A stretch of 64,000 bases of DNA from Euglena gracilis (taxonomy: Eukaryota; Euglenida; Euglenophyceae; Euglenales). The DNA lies in assembly GCA_039621445.1 (NCBI GenBank), contig CP154957.1, forward strand, positions 20,476,607 through 20,540,606, in the 5' to 3' direction. Positions 39,721 through 50,628 of this stretch are shown piece by piece; position 1 is the first letter of the stretch, and each line of letters opens with the position of its first letter. The position numbers were made by a program, and so were the translations under genes. Under the pieces are notes generated by a model that did not search any database, was not told the origin of the DNA, and worked only from the letters and a program-made list of their open reading frames with translations.

Positions 39721-40267
39721 TCCCCTCTCATAAAACCCCCACTTCTGACTCATCAAACCAGATCCAACAAACCTCGGGGTGTTTAAAAATGAGGGTGGTT
39801 AAAAACATAACTTTTATCTCAAAAGAAACCTTGGGGAACAGAATCAAGATTTTCCAAACTCACTTTCCCAGTGGTTGTCTGGTTTCGCTCAGCCTCGCAG
39901 CTTTGCATCAGCTTTCCCTTCGGCCCAAGCGACGTCCTGGTGAGGGGTCAAGGGGGCAGGGGAGGGGTCAGCAGGCCGGGCGTGCTGGGGGGTGAAGAAG
40001 AGGGGGCTGGCGAATAAGGAGCCGGGGTTGGAGACGGGCGACCCGAGCCCTGCGGCGGGCACGATGGCAAAGAGTGGGGGGAGAAGGCGGGCTGCTGGAA
40101 AGTGACAGCTTCCCAAAAAACTCTGCAGCTTGGGCACCAGGGTTCTTTTTCTACAACCCTGAGGGAGGGATGTACTGATGTGCTTTTAAGACCGGGGTCC
40201 CCCCACCCACCCACACCTGGTACCCCTGGGGGAAGGCCTGGTGGGAGGGGAGTGATCGACCCCCCAC
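39721..40267. other. Spacer with a lone left MITE end
   Basis: TGCTTTTAAGACCGGGGTCC at 40181 is a left-end type without partner. The remainder looks unique and GC-rich. Confidence 0.3.
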
Positions 40268-40585
40268 CAGGGTTTGACATAAGGACAGGTGGGGGGGGGG
40301 GGGTCCGGACCCCCCGCGGACCAGGAGGGGGGGGGGGGTGGGGGGACACCCCCCCCCCACCTAAACAGTGGCGCGGTCAGGGTGACCGAAAATTTTTGAC
40401 CCCCCAAAACGACCAAAAGTGCCATTTTGGGCACTTTTTGGGCAAAAATGTGCCAAAAATGCAAAAAAAATGGCGCAAAGCGCCGGAGGAAAAAATTGAC
40501 CCTTTTGGGGGGGGGTCCCGGGTACCCCCCCGGGGGGGGTGTGGGGGGTGTGGGGGGGGGGGTGGGGGGGGTGGGCGTAAATGTC
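40268..40585. repeat. CAGGGTTTGACATAAGG family, copy 2
   Basis: CAGGGTTTGACATAAGGAC, then G/C blocks, ACCTAAACAGTGGCGCGGTC, CAAAAGTGCCATTTTGGGCA and TGGCGCAAAGCGCCGG, collinear with 53159-53545 and 54341-54743. The right end is unclear. Confidence 0.7.
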
Positions 40586-40695
40586 CAGTGTTGGAGCCAG
40601 TTTTTGCAATACCTCTTTTACGTGCAACTTCCGACGCCAAAGAAAGTCAGGGACAATTGAGAAACAGGCTGGAAACATTTGCCTTCGCTCATCAT

Positions 40696-41031
40696 TCACA
40701 GCTGTGCAAATGCATTGAGCACACCTGCTGGTGCGGCCATGCCCATCATGGTGGGGAACGACTGAGCCAGCCCTGCCAGGTTCTGCACTGCAAGGGAGAC
40801 TGCTGTGTTGGGGACAGGTTTCTTTTCTGAAATCGGTGGTACTTTCTTCCGGGATGGCGTTGCATTCATGAGATATTGCACATCCGAGGGACAATTCGAC
40901 CGAAGGGTTTCCCATTTTTCAGATTCAAATATTATTCTGGTGACCACCCATTGGGGAGTACCCGACATGCCGATCCCGCCCAGAGCGCATGGGTGTGGAC
41001 AGCACCCAGAGAATTCTGTTCTGAAACTCAC
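40696..41031 (-). CDS. Possible host-gene exon (C-terminal)
   Basis: An open stretch ending at TGA with protein-like composition: GTPQWVVTRIIFESEKWETL, CPSDVQYLMNATPSRKKVPP, NTAVSLAVQNLAGLAQSFPT, MMGMAAPAGVLNAFAQL. It is not part of any repeat in the window and lies between transposons. I do not recognise the family. The 5' end may be an exon border; no start is claimed. Could also be chance. Confidence 0.3.
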   Translation of the reverse strand: MSFRTEFSGCCPHPCALGGIGMSGTPQWVVTRIIFESEKWETLRSNCPSDVQYLMNATPSRKKVPPISEKKPVPNTAVSLAVQNLAGLAQSFPTMMGMAAPAGVLNAFAQL

Positions 41032-41035
41032 AATG

Positions 41036-41112
41036 TAAAATATATATAAAATATATAAATATATACATAAATATATATATATAAAATATATATAAAATGT
41101 AAAAAATATACT
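41036..41112. repeat. AT microsatellite
   Basis: Irregular (TATATAAA)n, about 75 bp. Confidence 0.9.
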
Positions 41113-42000
41113 GATGTCTGGGGAGGGGATGCAATAAAGTCAATGCAATTCAACTGCAACGGAACAGAATGTGCAACAGAACCAATGAAGCCCCATTGTG
41201 TGGAAAAGAAGCTGAACGGGCGCCTCGGGCTCTGCTCCACTCTCCGCTGTGGCCACTGTGGTCTCCGTGTGGACGCCCTGGAAAATGATCTGCTCGCAAT
41301 CGTCCTGAAGGTTGGGAGTATGAATGTGTTAAGACTGCAAGCACACATCCATGGTTGAAATCAACGCCGACCTCGGGGTCGAAACAGGGGTTCTCAAAAA
41401 AATGGGGGGCGGGAATGAAAACAATCAGGTGGGAAAAGCAAGTTCGGTTTCATGCATTTTTGGGGGGTCGGGTATGGTAAGGATGTCCCCCCAAAATGAT
41501 TCTCGCAATTTTGGGAGCCGATTCCAAAAATATGACTAGTTTTTCCCGAGACCAAAATTTTCGTCAATTTTTTCCTTTTTTTTTGTCAGCAAATTGCATC
41601 AAAATACGCCTTTTTCCGAATCAAGGTTTTTCCCCAGCACAAATAAAAACAATGCCCACAAAAGAATAAACAAACAAATTGTACAAAAAAAATTCCCCAC
41701 AAAAAATACAGGGGAAAAAGGTGCTTGTGGTTGTTCTTCTTCCCGCGGGCAGGTGGTGGGTCGTCGACCTCTCTCCTCCACTCCTTCCTGTGTTTCTTGG
41801 GGTGTCGACCCCCCCAAACCTCTGCTATCATGTGTAGGGGGAGTCCACCAGGTGCCACCCGCCACCCATAAGGTTTCCAGGATTCCTGTACAGCCCTGGG
41901 GCTCTGAGACCTTTGGGGGTCAATTCTTGGGTCAAAATCTGGCATTTCTGGCATTTTGTGTTGAACATGAAAACCCCTCTCCAGGTTGGTACCCACCCAC
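41113..42000. other. Spacer, no gene seen
   Basis: Looks mostly unique. 41150-41345 has moderate GC and short open frames on both strands, none with a known motif. Confidence 0.3.
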
Positions 42001-42544
42001 CAGGGTTTTTCAAAAAAACGTGATCGGAACCCAAAATCCCATACGTGATTTTACGTGGTTTTACGTGATTTAACGTGATTTTACGTGATTTTTTTCAGGG
42101 TCAAAAATTTTCCGGTTTTGCAGAAAAGCGAAGAAAATTGTACTATGCAAGATTTAAATGATATTACCCCCCCCCCTCCCCTAGTCGTGCGACCGGGTTC
42201 CTGCAACCTGTGACCAGGGGGGGGTGGTCGTAACACCCCCATAACCTGCAACCTGTGACCGGGGGGTGGTCGTAAATGAGGGGGCGGTCATAGGTCAGGT
42301 GGTGTTAAATTTTTCGCAACCTGCAACCTGTGACCGGGGGGGCTGGTCATAACACCCCATGACCTGCAACCTGTGACCGGGGGGTGGTCGTAAATGAGGG
42401 GTGGTCGTACGACTAGGGGAGGGGGGGGTAGGAAAAAAATTCTGACAAAAATTTCTATACGTGACAATACGTGATTTTTGAAAAAATGGGTTTCCGTGAT
42501 CATACGTGATTTTACGTCATTTTACGTTTTTATGAAAAACCCTG
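42001..42544. mobile_element. TIR element with ACGTGATTTT subterminal repeats
   Basis: Ends CAGGGTTTTTCAAAAAAACG / CGTTTTTATGAAAAACCCTG. Subterminal units of TACGTGATTTTACGTGATTT at both sides (42040-42090, 42460-42530). Centre: three to four repeats of GCAACCTGTGACCGGGGGG and TGGTCGTAAATGAGGGG. The flanks are both CCACCCACC-type simple sequence, so the duplication is ambiguous. Confidence 0.7.
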
Positions 42545-43155
42545 CACCCACCCACCCGGGGGAGGGGCCCCCCGGGGGAGGGGGGGGGTCCCGGGGCCTT
42601 TGCCCGAAAATGCTAAAAATAGAAAATTTTTTAAAAAAAATTCGGCCGAAAAAGATATACCTACCAGCCCCTACCCCCACCTCCCCCCTGGGGGGGGGAG
42701 GGGGTCCAAGGGACCCACCCACCCTATCCCCCCTGGGGGAGTCGAGGGCTCCATTGGAACCCTCAGAGGATGCAGCCACAGATCTGTGCGCTCCAGGGCT
42801 GAACAGGAATCTTGGAAACCTGTGAGTGGTGGGTGGGGGGTCAACAACACCATTGCTCAAGGTGTGTCCAGGGCAGGGGTTTTTTTTAGTCTTGGACCCC
42901 CCCCCTTCAGCCTGAACTGTGCATGAACTCCCAACACGTTGGACCACGTCACAGAGGAGAGGGCACACCACAAAGTCATCCAGGTCGGCTTCATCACCAA
43001 CCTCATCGGTGGCGTAGGTCTGGGGCGACACCAATGTGGGGGAGGTCGTGTCGCGTGGCTCAGAGGGTTGGAACTTCAAAGAGCCCGGATGGGAGACGCT
43101 CCTGTGGAAGACGACATGAGCTTGACGATGCTGCAGAGGGTTTTTCCGGCCTGGA
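42545..43155. other. Spacer with degraded MITE
   Basis: 42550-42730 resembles the CAGGGGTTTTTTTAAG family interior (TTCGGCCGAAAAAGATATAC); CAGGGGTTTTTTTTAGTC at 42875 is a lone end. 42940-43150 looks unique. Confidence 0.35.
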
Positions 43156-43163
43156 GCGTGGGG

Positions 43164-43280
43164 CAGGCTGTTTTTTTTTACCAACCCCGTGGGGGGGGGT
43201 CCGGAGTGCCTTGGGGTGCCTGCCCAGGCAGGCACCCCCCCCCCCCGGGTGGGGTCGGCACCCGTCTAAAATACAGCCTG
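43164..43280. mobile_element. Small hAT-like MITE, TSD GCGTGGGG
   Basis: 117 bp; ends CAGGCTGTTTTTTTTTACC / GTCTAAAATACAGCCTG; GCGTGGGG on both sides (43156-43163, 43281-43288). The core is a perfect palindrome GGGGTGCCTGCC-CA-GGCAGGCACCCC. Confidence 0.9.
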
Positions 43281-43288
43281 GCGTGGGG

Positions 43289-44306
43289 GTTGCATCTCAC
43301 CAGGGGTTTTCTTAACGACCCCGGGAGGAAGGTCTCGCGGACTGGCTGGAAAAAGGTGCTGGCTGGGAAAAAGTTGCCGGATGGACCCCCCCCCCCTTGA
43401 GTTCCAGGGGGGGTCCAGCCAGCTGGGAGCTGGAACCCGGTGGGTACCCCCAAAATACCCCAAAAATCCCAAATCCAGCTGGGTTGGCATTTTCAGCCAA
43501 TTCTGGACAGAAACCCCCCAAAATGCCATTTTTGTCCACTTTTTTTCCCTGGTCCAGCCAGGCTTCGCCGGGCTCACTTTTCTTCAGCGGACCCAGGGGA
43601 GGCTGGGATGTGCTGGTGGAAAAAAACAGTGGTTGCCGGCTGGACCCCGGCTAGGGGTAGGGTGTCAGGGCAGGTCGGATACCAGACCAAAACTGTTCGA
43701 ACATCCCTGACTTTTCTGGGAAAATAAATCCAAAAATGCTCATGATTTGAAATTTTTTTGCACACACTTTATGGGGAAAACACCAAAACATCAAATGGGC
43801 AGTATGCTCAAAAGTGAAGGAAACAGACGTTTTTTTGTACAGTTTCCGGCGCGAGCGCCAGAGGAAAATTTTTCTCCATTTTTGGAACCTGCCGAGGAGT
43901 GGGGGCGGGGGGACCACCCCTCCCAACATTTGGGGGGGGGGTCCGGACCCCCCCTATAGCCTAGCAGGGGGGACCCCCCTCACCTCTACCCCGTACATCC
44001 TCCTCGTATGAAACCCTGCGAAGGAGGGATGTAATTCTTTGGGGGCACAAAAGCACCTAAAACATGATTTTTGGAGGTAGTTTTAACCCCAATTTTTCCC
44101 CCGTCGCTTTGCACCAGATTTTTTTGATGTGTCGTGCCGAAAAACATTGACCACAAATTGGCTGTCCCCCCACCCCCCCATTTTTGAATAATGGGTTGGT
44201 TGGTGGAGGTCAGGGGTTTTATTTTAAGCTGGAGGGAACCCCCCCGATAGATGGGAAGTCCTTTGGTTTTGAGGTAGGGGGTAGCCCCCCCCCCCGTAAG
44301 GTGGTG
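43289..44306. other. Spacer with transposon debris
   Basis: CAGGGGTTTTCTTAACGACC (43301) and CAGGGGTTTTATTTTAAGC (44211) are lone ends. 43640-43990 shares CAAAAATGCTCAT..., GCGCGAGCGCC and AATTTTTCTCCATTTTTGG with the interior of 57300-58234. No gene recognised. Confidence 0.35.
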
Positions 44307-44314
44307 GTGGGGAG

Positions 44315-45362
44315 CAGGCACCTATGGTCACTTTCCATTTTGGTGCTCTGGTCGGCCCTGGTCGGCCCTGGTCGGCCCTGGTCGGCCCTGGTCGGCCCTG
44401 GTCGGCCCTGGTCGGCAAATAGTCGGCCATAGGTGGGGGTATCCGTCACAGAAAAAAAGATTGTGAAAAATGACCCAAAATTACCAAAAGAGCACAAAAT
44501 GGCCAAAATGCCATAAAATATGCTCATATTGACCCAAATTAACGAAATAATTGACAAAGCAGTGACTGCAACAGGTTGAAAATGGTTAAAAATGGCCAAA
44601 AGTGGGCAAAGGCCAAAGAAAAGCTGTTTTGGCCACTGTTTTTGCAAATCCAGAAGCTGCACCTGGCGCAAAATGCTCAAAAGTGGTCAAATTGGACCAA
44701 AAAGAGACCAAAAAAATGGGCAAAATAACAAAAAAGGCCGAAAATGGCTTTAAATGGTCAAAAATGGCCCAAGAGCAGGACAAAATGGCCCAAAATTACA
44801 AGAAATGCGCAAAAAAATGGCCAAAAATGGTCAAAATAGGTCAAAATTGGTGAATTATGGTGACAAATGGGCCAATAGGGGACAAAAGCGACCTAAAATG
44901 GCCAAAAGCGACCAAAAGCAGCCAAAAGTGACAACATGAGCCAGATGAGCCAGAAAAATCTCAAAATCTGGGATAAAAATGAGCCTAATTCCTCATTCTC
45001 ACTGAAAAATTGACATCAATTTGAAAAAAGTTGCGCGGTCGGGTGCGTTCGGGTGCGTTCGGCTGCGGTCGGCTGCGGTAACCCGCGGTCGATGCTGCCG
45101 GGCCAGCATCGCCCTGCATCGCCCAGCATCGCCCAGCATTATCAGAGGTGCTTGGTCCAGAGGGAAAGCTGCTGAATTCCTTCATCCATTCCCCTTCCGT
45201 CGGCCAACCACATGCAAGTCGGCCCTGGTCGGCCCTGGTCGGCCCTGGTCGGCCCTGGTCGGAACCCCCACCTACGGGGGTCCTGACACTCATAGTCGGC
45301 CCTGGTCGGCCCTGGTCGGCCCTGGTCGGCCCTGGTCGGCCCTGGTCGGCCATAGGTGCCTG
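44315..45362. mobile_element. hAT-like element with TGGTCGGCCC arrays, TSD GTGGGGAG
   Basis: Ends CAGGCACCTATGG / CCATAGGTGCCTG; GTGGGGAG both sides (44307-44314, 45363-45370). Subterminal tandem decamers: seven TGGTCGGCCC units at the left (44348-44415), and two arrays at the right (45217-45260, 45297-45350). The middle is AT-rich and repetitive (AAAATGGCC/AAAAGCGACC), then GCATCGCCC decamers (45108-45140). 1048 bp, no protein. Confidence 0.95.
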
Positions 45363-45370
45363 GTGGGGAG

Positions 45371-46405
45371 GCACGGTTTGATATACAGGGCCCCCCTCCT
45401 GGACCGGAGGGGGGTCCAGACCACCACCTCCAGGCCGACCCGGGGGGGGGGGGATACCCGGGACCCCCCAATAGTGGTCCCAGGTACCCCAAAAGGGCTT
45501 GACATGCCAAAATACAGGGAAAATGCGGTTGGCACGGGGTCATGGACATAGCTGGCTCGACCATCCCCCCCCCCAGGGGGGATGGTGGAGTCCATCTTCT
45601 TCGGCCGGGCCTCCCCCAAAAACCTAATTTCCCGGCACTTTGCGCCAGGGAATTATCTTTTTCCTGCATCTTTGTGTATCTCACCACATTCCCCCCCTTT
45701 GCCAACCCCCCCCCCCGTGTCAACCGCATTCTTCCCGTACCCAAAATTGTCGGGCTGGCCCGGCTGGCACCCAAAACCAAACAAAAAAACACCCAAATCC
45801 AACTTTTTCAGCCAATTTTTTGAGGTGAAAACTCAAAAAAAACCCCTCAAAAAAGCCCCTTTTGACTCCCTTTCTAAAACTTTTTTTTTCAGTGCTTAGC
45901 ACAGCTGACAAAAAACTTTATTATCACTCGAACCTCGGGGGGGGGGGCAGCCCGGCTGGGAGCTGTTGGCTGGGGGGGAAATGCTAGCCGGCTAGACCCC
46001 CCCAGTTTGAAAAGTTCCCTGGCCCCCACCCCTGTGTAAAAAAAAAACGACGTCTCCTCATACCCTGAGCCCCTCCCTTCAGGGACAAAAAAAAACAGAT
46101 TGCCAATTGATTACCTCCTGGAGGATCAGGCTTTGGAAATGCAGTGCCGTTATGATCGCCCCTCAAAAATGGCACACTTCAGACAGTCAACGATGCCTTC
46201 AGGTGGTTGGGCGGGCGGACCAGGGGTGCGATCTTTGGCAGGCCCTATGCTGCATTTCATCCAGTAAATGTGGGAATTGAATCAGAGTTTGAATCCAATT
46301 GAACACTGCAGAGAAACCCCACACCAGCAAAAAAATGGGCTCCGACAATACAAAAAATGAGGTGACCCAAAAGGTTGCAAGAAAAATGTGGATATCAATC
46401 CCCCT
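45371..46405. other. Spacer, G/C-block DNA
   Basis: 45385-45600 and 45930-46010 are G/C-block stretches typical of the MITEs but without identifiable ends. 46050-46380 looks unique. No gene. Confidence 0.3.
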
Positions 46406-46407
46406 GG

Positions 46408-46452
46408 TGTGGGTGTGGGTGTGGGTGTGGGTGTGGGTGTGGGTGTGGGTGT
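46408..46452. repeat. (GTGTGG)n microsatellite
   Basis: About seven GTGTGG units. A separate (TG)n tract of about 50 bp lies at 46675-46722. Confidence 0.9.
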
Positions 46453-46757
46453 GTGTCTGGGTCTGTGCATGTGTGTACATGCGTGCGTGTCATGTGTGTC
46501 ATCGTGTCGCCATTTGGGATGTTAAGAGCCTGGTTAATGCGCAGGACTGTATACTGAGCTGTGTTGGCGTTGTAACCCAGACGCCCCTCCTGTCAAAGAG
46601 AGACAAAATATGCAATATACCAAAACAAATACTTTGTTCACACAACAAATAGTATGTAAAGCATTGTACATACATGTGTGTGTGTGTGTGCATGCGTGTG
46701 TGTGTGTGTGTGTGTGTGTGAGTGGCAGTAACGCTCTGAAAGACACTGGGTGGGGGG

Positions 46758-47775
46758 CAGACCTCTGTTTAGTGTGTATCAACGATACACACCGATACAC
46801 AAAAATTTTTTTTGCCGACACACACCGATACACAAAAATTTTTTGCCGATACACACCGATACACAATTTTTTATTGCCGACACGCAACGACATACAAAAT
46901 TTTTTTACAAAAATGGGGGAAACACGGGTTGATCTTTTGACACCATTGCCGCAGAGCTATGTGCACATTGGCAGGCCAACAAAAAAAATGAGCATAAATC
47001 ACAATCACACAATCCACTGTTCCCGACTTTTGGGCAAAAGTGTTCAAAAATGATCAAAATAATAATAATAGGTCAATGTTAGGTCAATGGTCAAACAATG
47101 GTCAATAATAGGTCAGGTAATGAACAAAATAAAATAGGTCAAAATGGGTGAATTACGATGACAAATGGGCCAAAAGGGGACAAAAGCGACCCAAAAGGGC
47201 CAAAAGTAGCCAAAAATGACAACATGAGCCAGATGAGCCAGAAAAATCTCAAAATCTGGGATAAAAATGAGCCTAATTCCTCATTCTCACCGAAAAATTG
47301 ACATCTATTAGAAAAAAGTTGCGCGGTCGGCTGCGGTCGGCATAGGTGCTTGGCCGTCACAAAACGGCCCAGAACGGGAGTTCGTGCAAGAAGGTCTTGA
47401 AAACATGGACAAAAATACAACTTTTTGTTAAAAAAATTGCCGATACACACCGATACACAAGTTTTTTTTGCCGATACACACCGATACACAAATTTTTTTT
47501 GCCGATACACACCAATGCACAATTTTTCTTTTGCCGATACACACGATACACAAAATATTTGTCAGTTTGAAAATATTTTGAGGTAAAAACCAAAAAAGTG
47601 ACAAAATGGCCACGTTGGCCGCATTTTCAAAATTTTTGGCGTTTTCTGGATTTTTTTTGGATTGATAAATTTTGAAAAAACTTGCTGATACACACCGATG
47701 CACAATTTTTTTTTGCCAGTACACGCCGATACACAGTTTATTTTTTTCAGCCAATACACACTAAGGAGAGGTCTG
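46758..47775. mobile_element. TIR element with GATACACACC subterminal repeats
   Basis: Left CAGACCTCTGTTTAGTGTGT, right ATACACACTAAGGAGAGGTCTG (two mismatches). Tandem units of about 30 bp (GCCGATACACACCGATACAC plus A/T) at 46783-46890 and 47437-47550/47690-47760. Flanks GTGGGGGG and GTGGGGGA. 47128-47345 repeats 44825-45063, a piece of the TGGTCGGCCC family ending GGCATAGGTGCTTG, so a nested remnant is present. Confidence 0.75.
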
Positions 47776-47783
47776 TGGGGGAT

Positions 47784-48480
47784 GCATTTCTTTGAGACTC
47801 AAACCCACCCACCCATGACTCCCCCTCCAAAGGATTTTTGATTTCTGGTGGAATTATTTTCTACTATGACAATTTGCTCATTTTGGCCATGACTTTTCCC
47901 TGAGACCAATTATTTGTCAATTTTTTGTCATTTCTGCACAAATCGGTCAACAAAATTGCACATTTAACATGCAAATTTTCCACCAGAGGAGGCTAAATTA
48001 TCTCAAAGACCTCTCCAGCAGAAAAAAATGTAACCCCCCAAAATATAAAGCCCCCCCCGCTTTATATTTGGACAGGATTTCAAAACCCTCAGAGGGGAGG
48101 GGGCTTTATATTTGGGGGGGAATCAAACTTTTTAGGGAAGCCTCTATGACCTACGGCGGCCTTCAAATCTGGCCAAATACCAAATTTTCGTTGCATACCT
48201 CCTATTTTCCCCAAAAATGTGCAATTATCTTCCAAAATGGAACAATTCTGGAGGAAAAAAAATGTTGCATCCACCAAAAAATTTTCCTGAATGGCACCAT
48301 CGTCAGGCTCCACATCGGGGGGGGGGGGGGCTTTATATTTGGGCGGCAAAACCAAACCCCCTGGGGGGGCTTTATACTTTGGGGGGGGGGCTATTTATTT
48401 CCGGGGGGTTTGCAGAGCAATGCCCCAACCAGTTCATAATACACGCAAACTCACACACACAGACACACACACGCACGCAC
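47784..48480. repeat. CTTTATATTTGGGG repeats
   Basis: Six or more copies of (G)CTTTATATTTGGGGG on both strands between 48030 and 48410 (for example CCCAAATATAAAGCCCCCC at 48036, GGGGCTTTATATTTGGGGGG at 48100, 48330). They probably mark the ends and centre of a MITE; clear boundaries not found. Confidence 0.6.
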
Positions 48481-48604
48481 GCATGTATGTACGTACATAC
48501 GTATGTATGCATGTATGTATGTATGTATTCATATGCATGCATATATATACATATGCATATACATATATATGTATATGGCGGTCGCACATACACATAATAC
48601 ATAC
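48481..48604. repeat. (TATG)n/(ATAC)n microsatellite
   Basis: Irregular tetranucleotide tract of about 120 bp with CATATATATACATATGCATA-like phrases, preceded by CACACA. Confidence 0.85.
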
Positions 48605-48746
48605 AATAGCCGTAAACTGCTGCCCCCGGGACCCAGTGGTTAATCCGGGGGGGGGGGGTAATCGGACCCCCCCCTCACATGTTTAAGAAGATTGACCGGT
48701 CCCCCATTCGTATGGGTTTTCACGCTCCCCGCCGGAGGTGCCCAAT

Positions 48747-50083
48747 CAGACATTCATTTAGTGTGGTTCACAAAAGACGTGTGAACCACAAAATTTTTTT
48801 TGGTGTCCACATGTGAACCACAAAATTTTCTTTGGTATCCACAGGTGAACCACAAAAATTTTTTTGGTGTCCACAAAAAATTTTGTTGCCCACAAAACTT
48901 GATTGAGGATCGAAAAAAAAATCAAGCTTTACAACTAAAAGCGGATTGATCTTGAGACACCTCAGCCAAATTGTGGACCTTGGCTCCGGCTCAATCCGTA
49001 AAGTGTCCGAGCCTTTAATGGGACTTGCATGTAATGGACGGCCGAGAAGACCAGCATTGCAAATTTCGCATAAATTATGATTTAATGATCAAATTATGAT
49101 CAAATTATGCACCTGCAATTTACGGTTACTTATAGTAATTTTTGAAAGGTTAAGAGGTCAGTGACCCCCCGGGCCAAAAACGGGGGGGCCGGGGGGGGGG
49201 TCAAAAAAAACGCTCATTTTCGGCTCAAAACAGTTCTTCCGGGTCTTGGAAACATCGTTTTAGGCAAAAAAATTTCTATTTTTTTCGAATTTTTTTGACC
49301 GTTGTAACCCAAAAATGGCCAAAAACGGCTAAATCAAAACAGGCCAAAACTGTACAGAATGGCCAAGGGGATGGTTCGGGTCACAGGGGGGGGGGGGTTA
49401 GGGGGAAACACCACATTTTCGGTGACCGAATTAGGAATCACCGAACACAATTTTTTGGGCAAAAAATACATAACTTAGGAATCCCCACACTTGAAATTAC
49501 CATTTTGGTAGGATTTTGACACCAAATTAGGAATTATCATCCCCAAATTTGCATAATATTTATGCCTCAAAATCAGGAATCTACCTGAAAATTTTATCAG
49601 ATTAGGCATCACCAGCCAAAAAATTTTCCGAAAAAAATTGGCCAAAAAGGGTCTTAAGTCGGGTCACGGGGGGGTCACGGGGGGGGGGGTCACGAGGGGA
49701 ACACCCCCCAAAATTGGCTGAAAAATGGCCATAACTCGGGCTTGGCGGGGAAATCAAAATATGGTTAGGTAGGTAGGTCATTGTAAGGGCTTCAATTTAG
49801 GTCTCCGGACATTTCCTTTGACTTTGCTTCGTTTTAATTTGGGCAAACATGTTCAATGGAGATTGCTTCATTGCTGTTGAGGTGAAAAATAATGATGCAA
49901 ATGTCAGCAGGCGGTGGGAAAACTTTTTGGTGTCCACATGTGAACCACAAATATTCTTTTGGTGTCCACAGGTGAACCACAAAAAAATTTTTGGTGTCCA
50001 TACGCGAACCACAAAAAAAATTTTGGTGTCCACAGTGAACCACAAAATGACAACCTTGGTGTACCACACTAAATGAATGTCTG
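48747..50083. mobile_element. hAT-like element with GGTGTCCACA arrays, TSD TGCCCAAT
   Basis: Ends CAGACATTCATTTAGTGTGG / CCACACTAAATGAATGTCTG; TGCCCAAT on both sides (48739-48746, 50084-50091). Subterminal tandem units GGTGTCCACAGGTGAACCAC plus A/T-rich spacer, about 31-33 bp, at both ends (48808-48870, 49928-50045). 1337 bp; the interior (49195-49800) is low complexity, with no transposase. A second copy is 56862-59292. Confidence 0.95.
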
Positions 50084-50091
50084 TGCCCAAT

Positions 50092-50310
50092 CATACCCAC
50101 TACGCCAGCCCATGGGGTGTGGTGATGGTGTGTGCACACAGGCATGGCACCCCCTGCGCAGCAGTGCCCAACCAACTCTGCTGCCAGATGTTTGAGAGCT
50201 ATTTTTTGCAATTGTGAGTCACCCAAATGCCAGTTCAAATCCCGCCCTGGAAGGGGGGAGGTTCATACTGGGGTGGAGAGCCTCTGACCCCCACCTTTGA
50301 CCCATGCATG
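50092..50310. other. Short spacer
   Basis: Looks unique; nothing recognised. Confidence 0.3.
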
Positions 50311-50318
50311 ATCCTGCA

Positions 50319-50620
50319 CATATCACTGCTTAGCGACCCCAGGGGGGGGGGTCACTTTCAACTCTGAAAAAAACCAGTGAGTCACTTTACCCCCTGGGGG
50401 GGGGGGAGTCGGCCACTCTTGAATGATGAGGAAGAGGCAATGAACGTTTGCCAAAAAGTCTCAAAAAATCCAAAAAAATTCCGGCACCTTCGGCGCCAGA
50501 CCAGCCACTTTCCCATTTTCGGGCCTACCCCCCCACCCGGGGGGGTCTTGGCAAGAAAACCAGTCAGTCACTCCCGGGGGGGGGGGGGGGGGGGGAGGAT
50601 AGGGGTTAAGCAAAAATACG
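50319..50620. mobile_element. hAT-like MITE, flanks ATCCTGCA/GTCCTGCA
   Basis: Left CATATCACTGCTTAGCGACC, right GGGGTTAAGCAAAAATACG; flanks match 7 of 8. Interior AAAACCAGT(GA/CA)GTCACT and CCGGCACCTTCGGCGCC, the same family as 62270-62606. Confidence 0.75.
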
Positions 50621-50628
50621 GTCCTGCA

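Noticed and set aside
46783-47760. GATACACACC arrays as a CRISPR
   Set aside because: Units are contiguous tandem repeats with A/T spacers that are not unique, in eukaryotic DNA, with no cas genes.
48090-48420. TATATTT repeats as promoters
   Set aside because: They repeat as part of transposon-like DNA and no gene follows.
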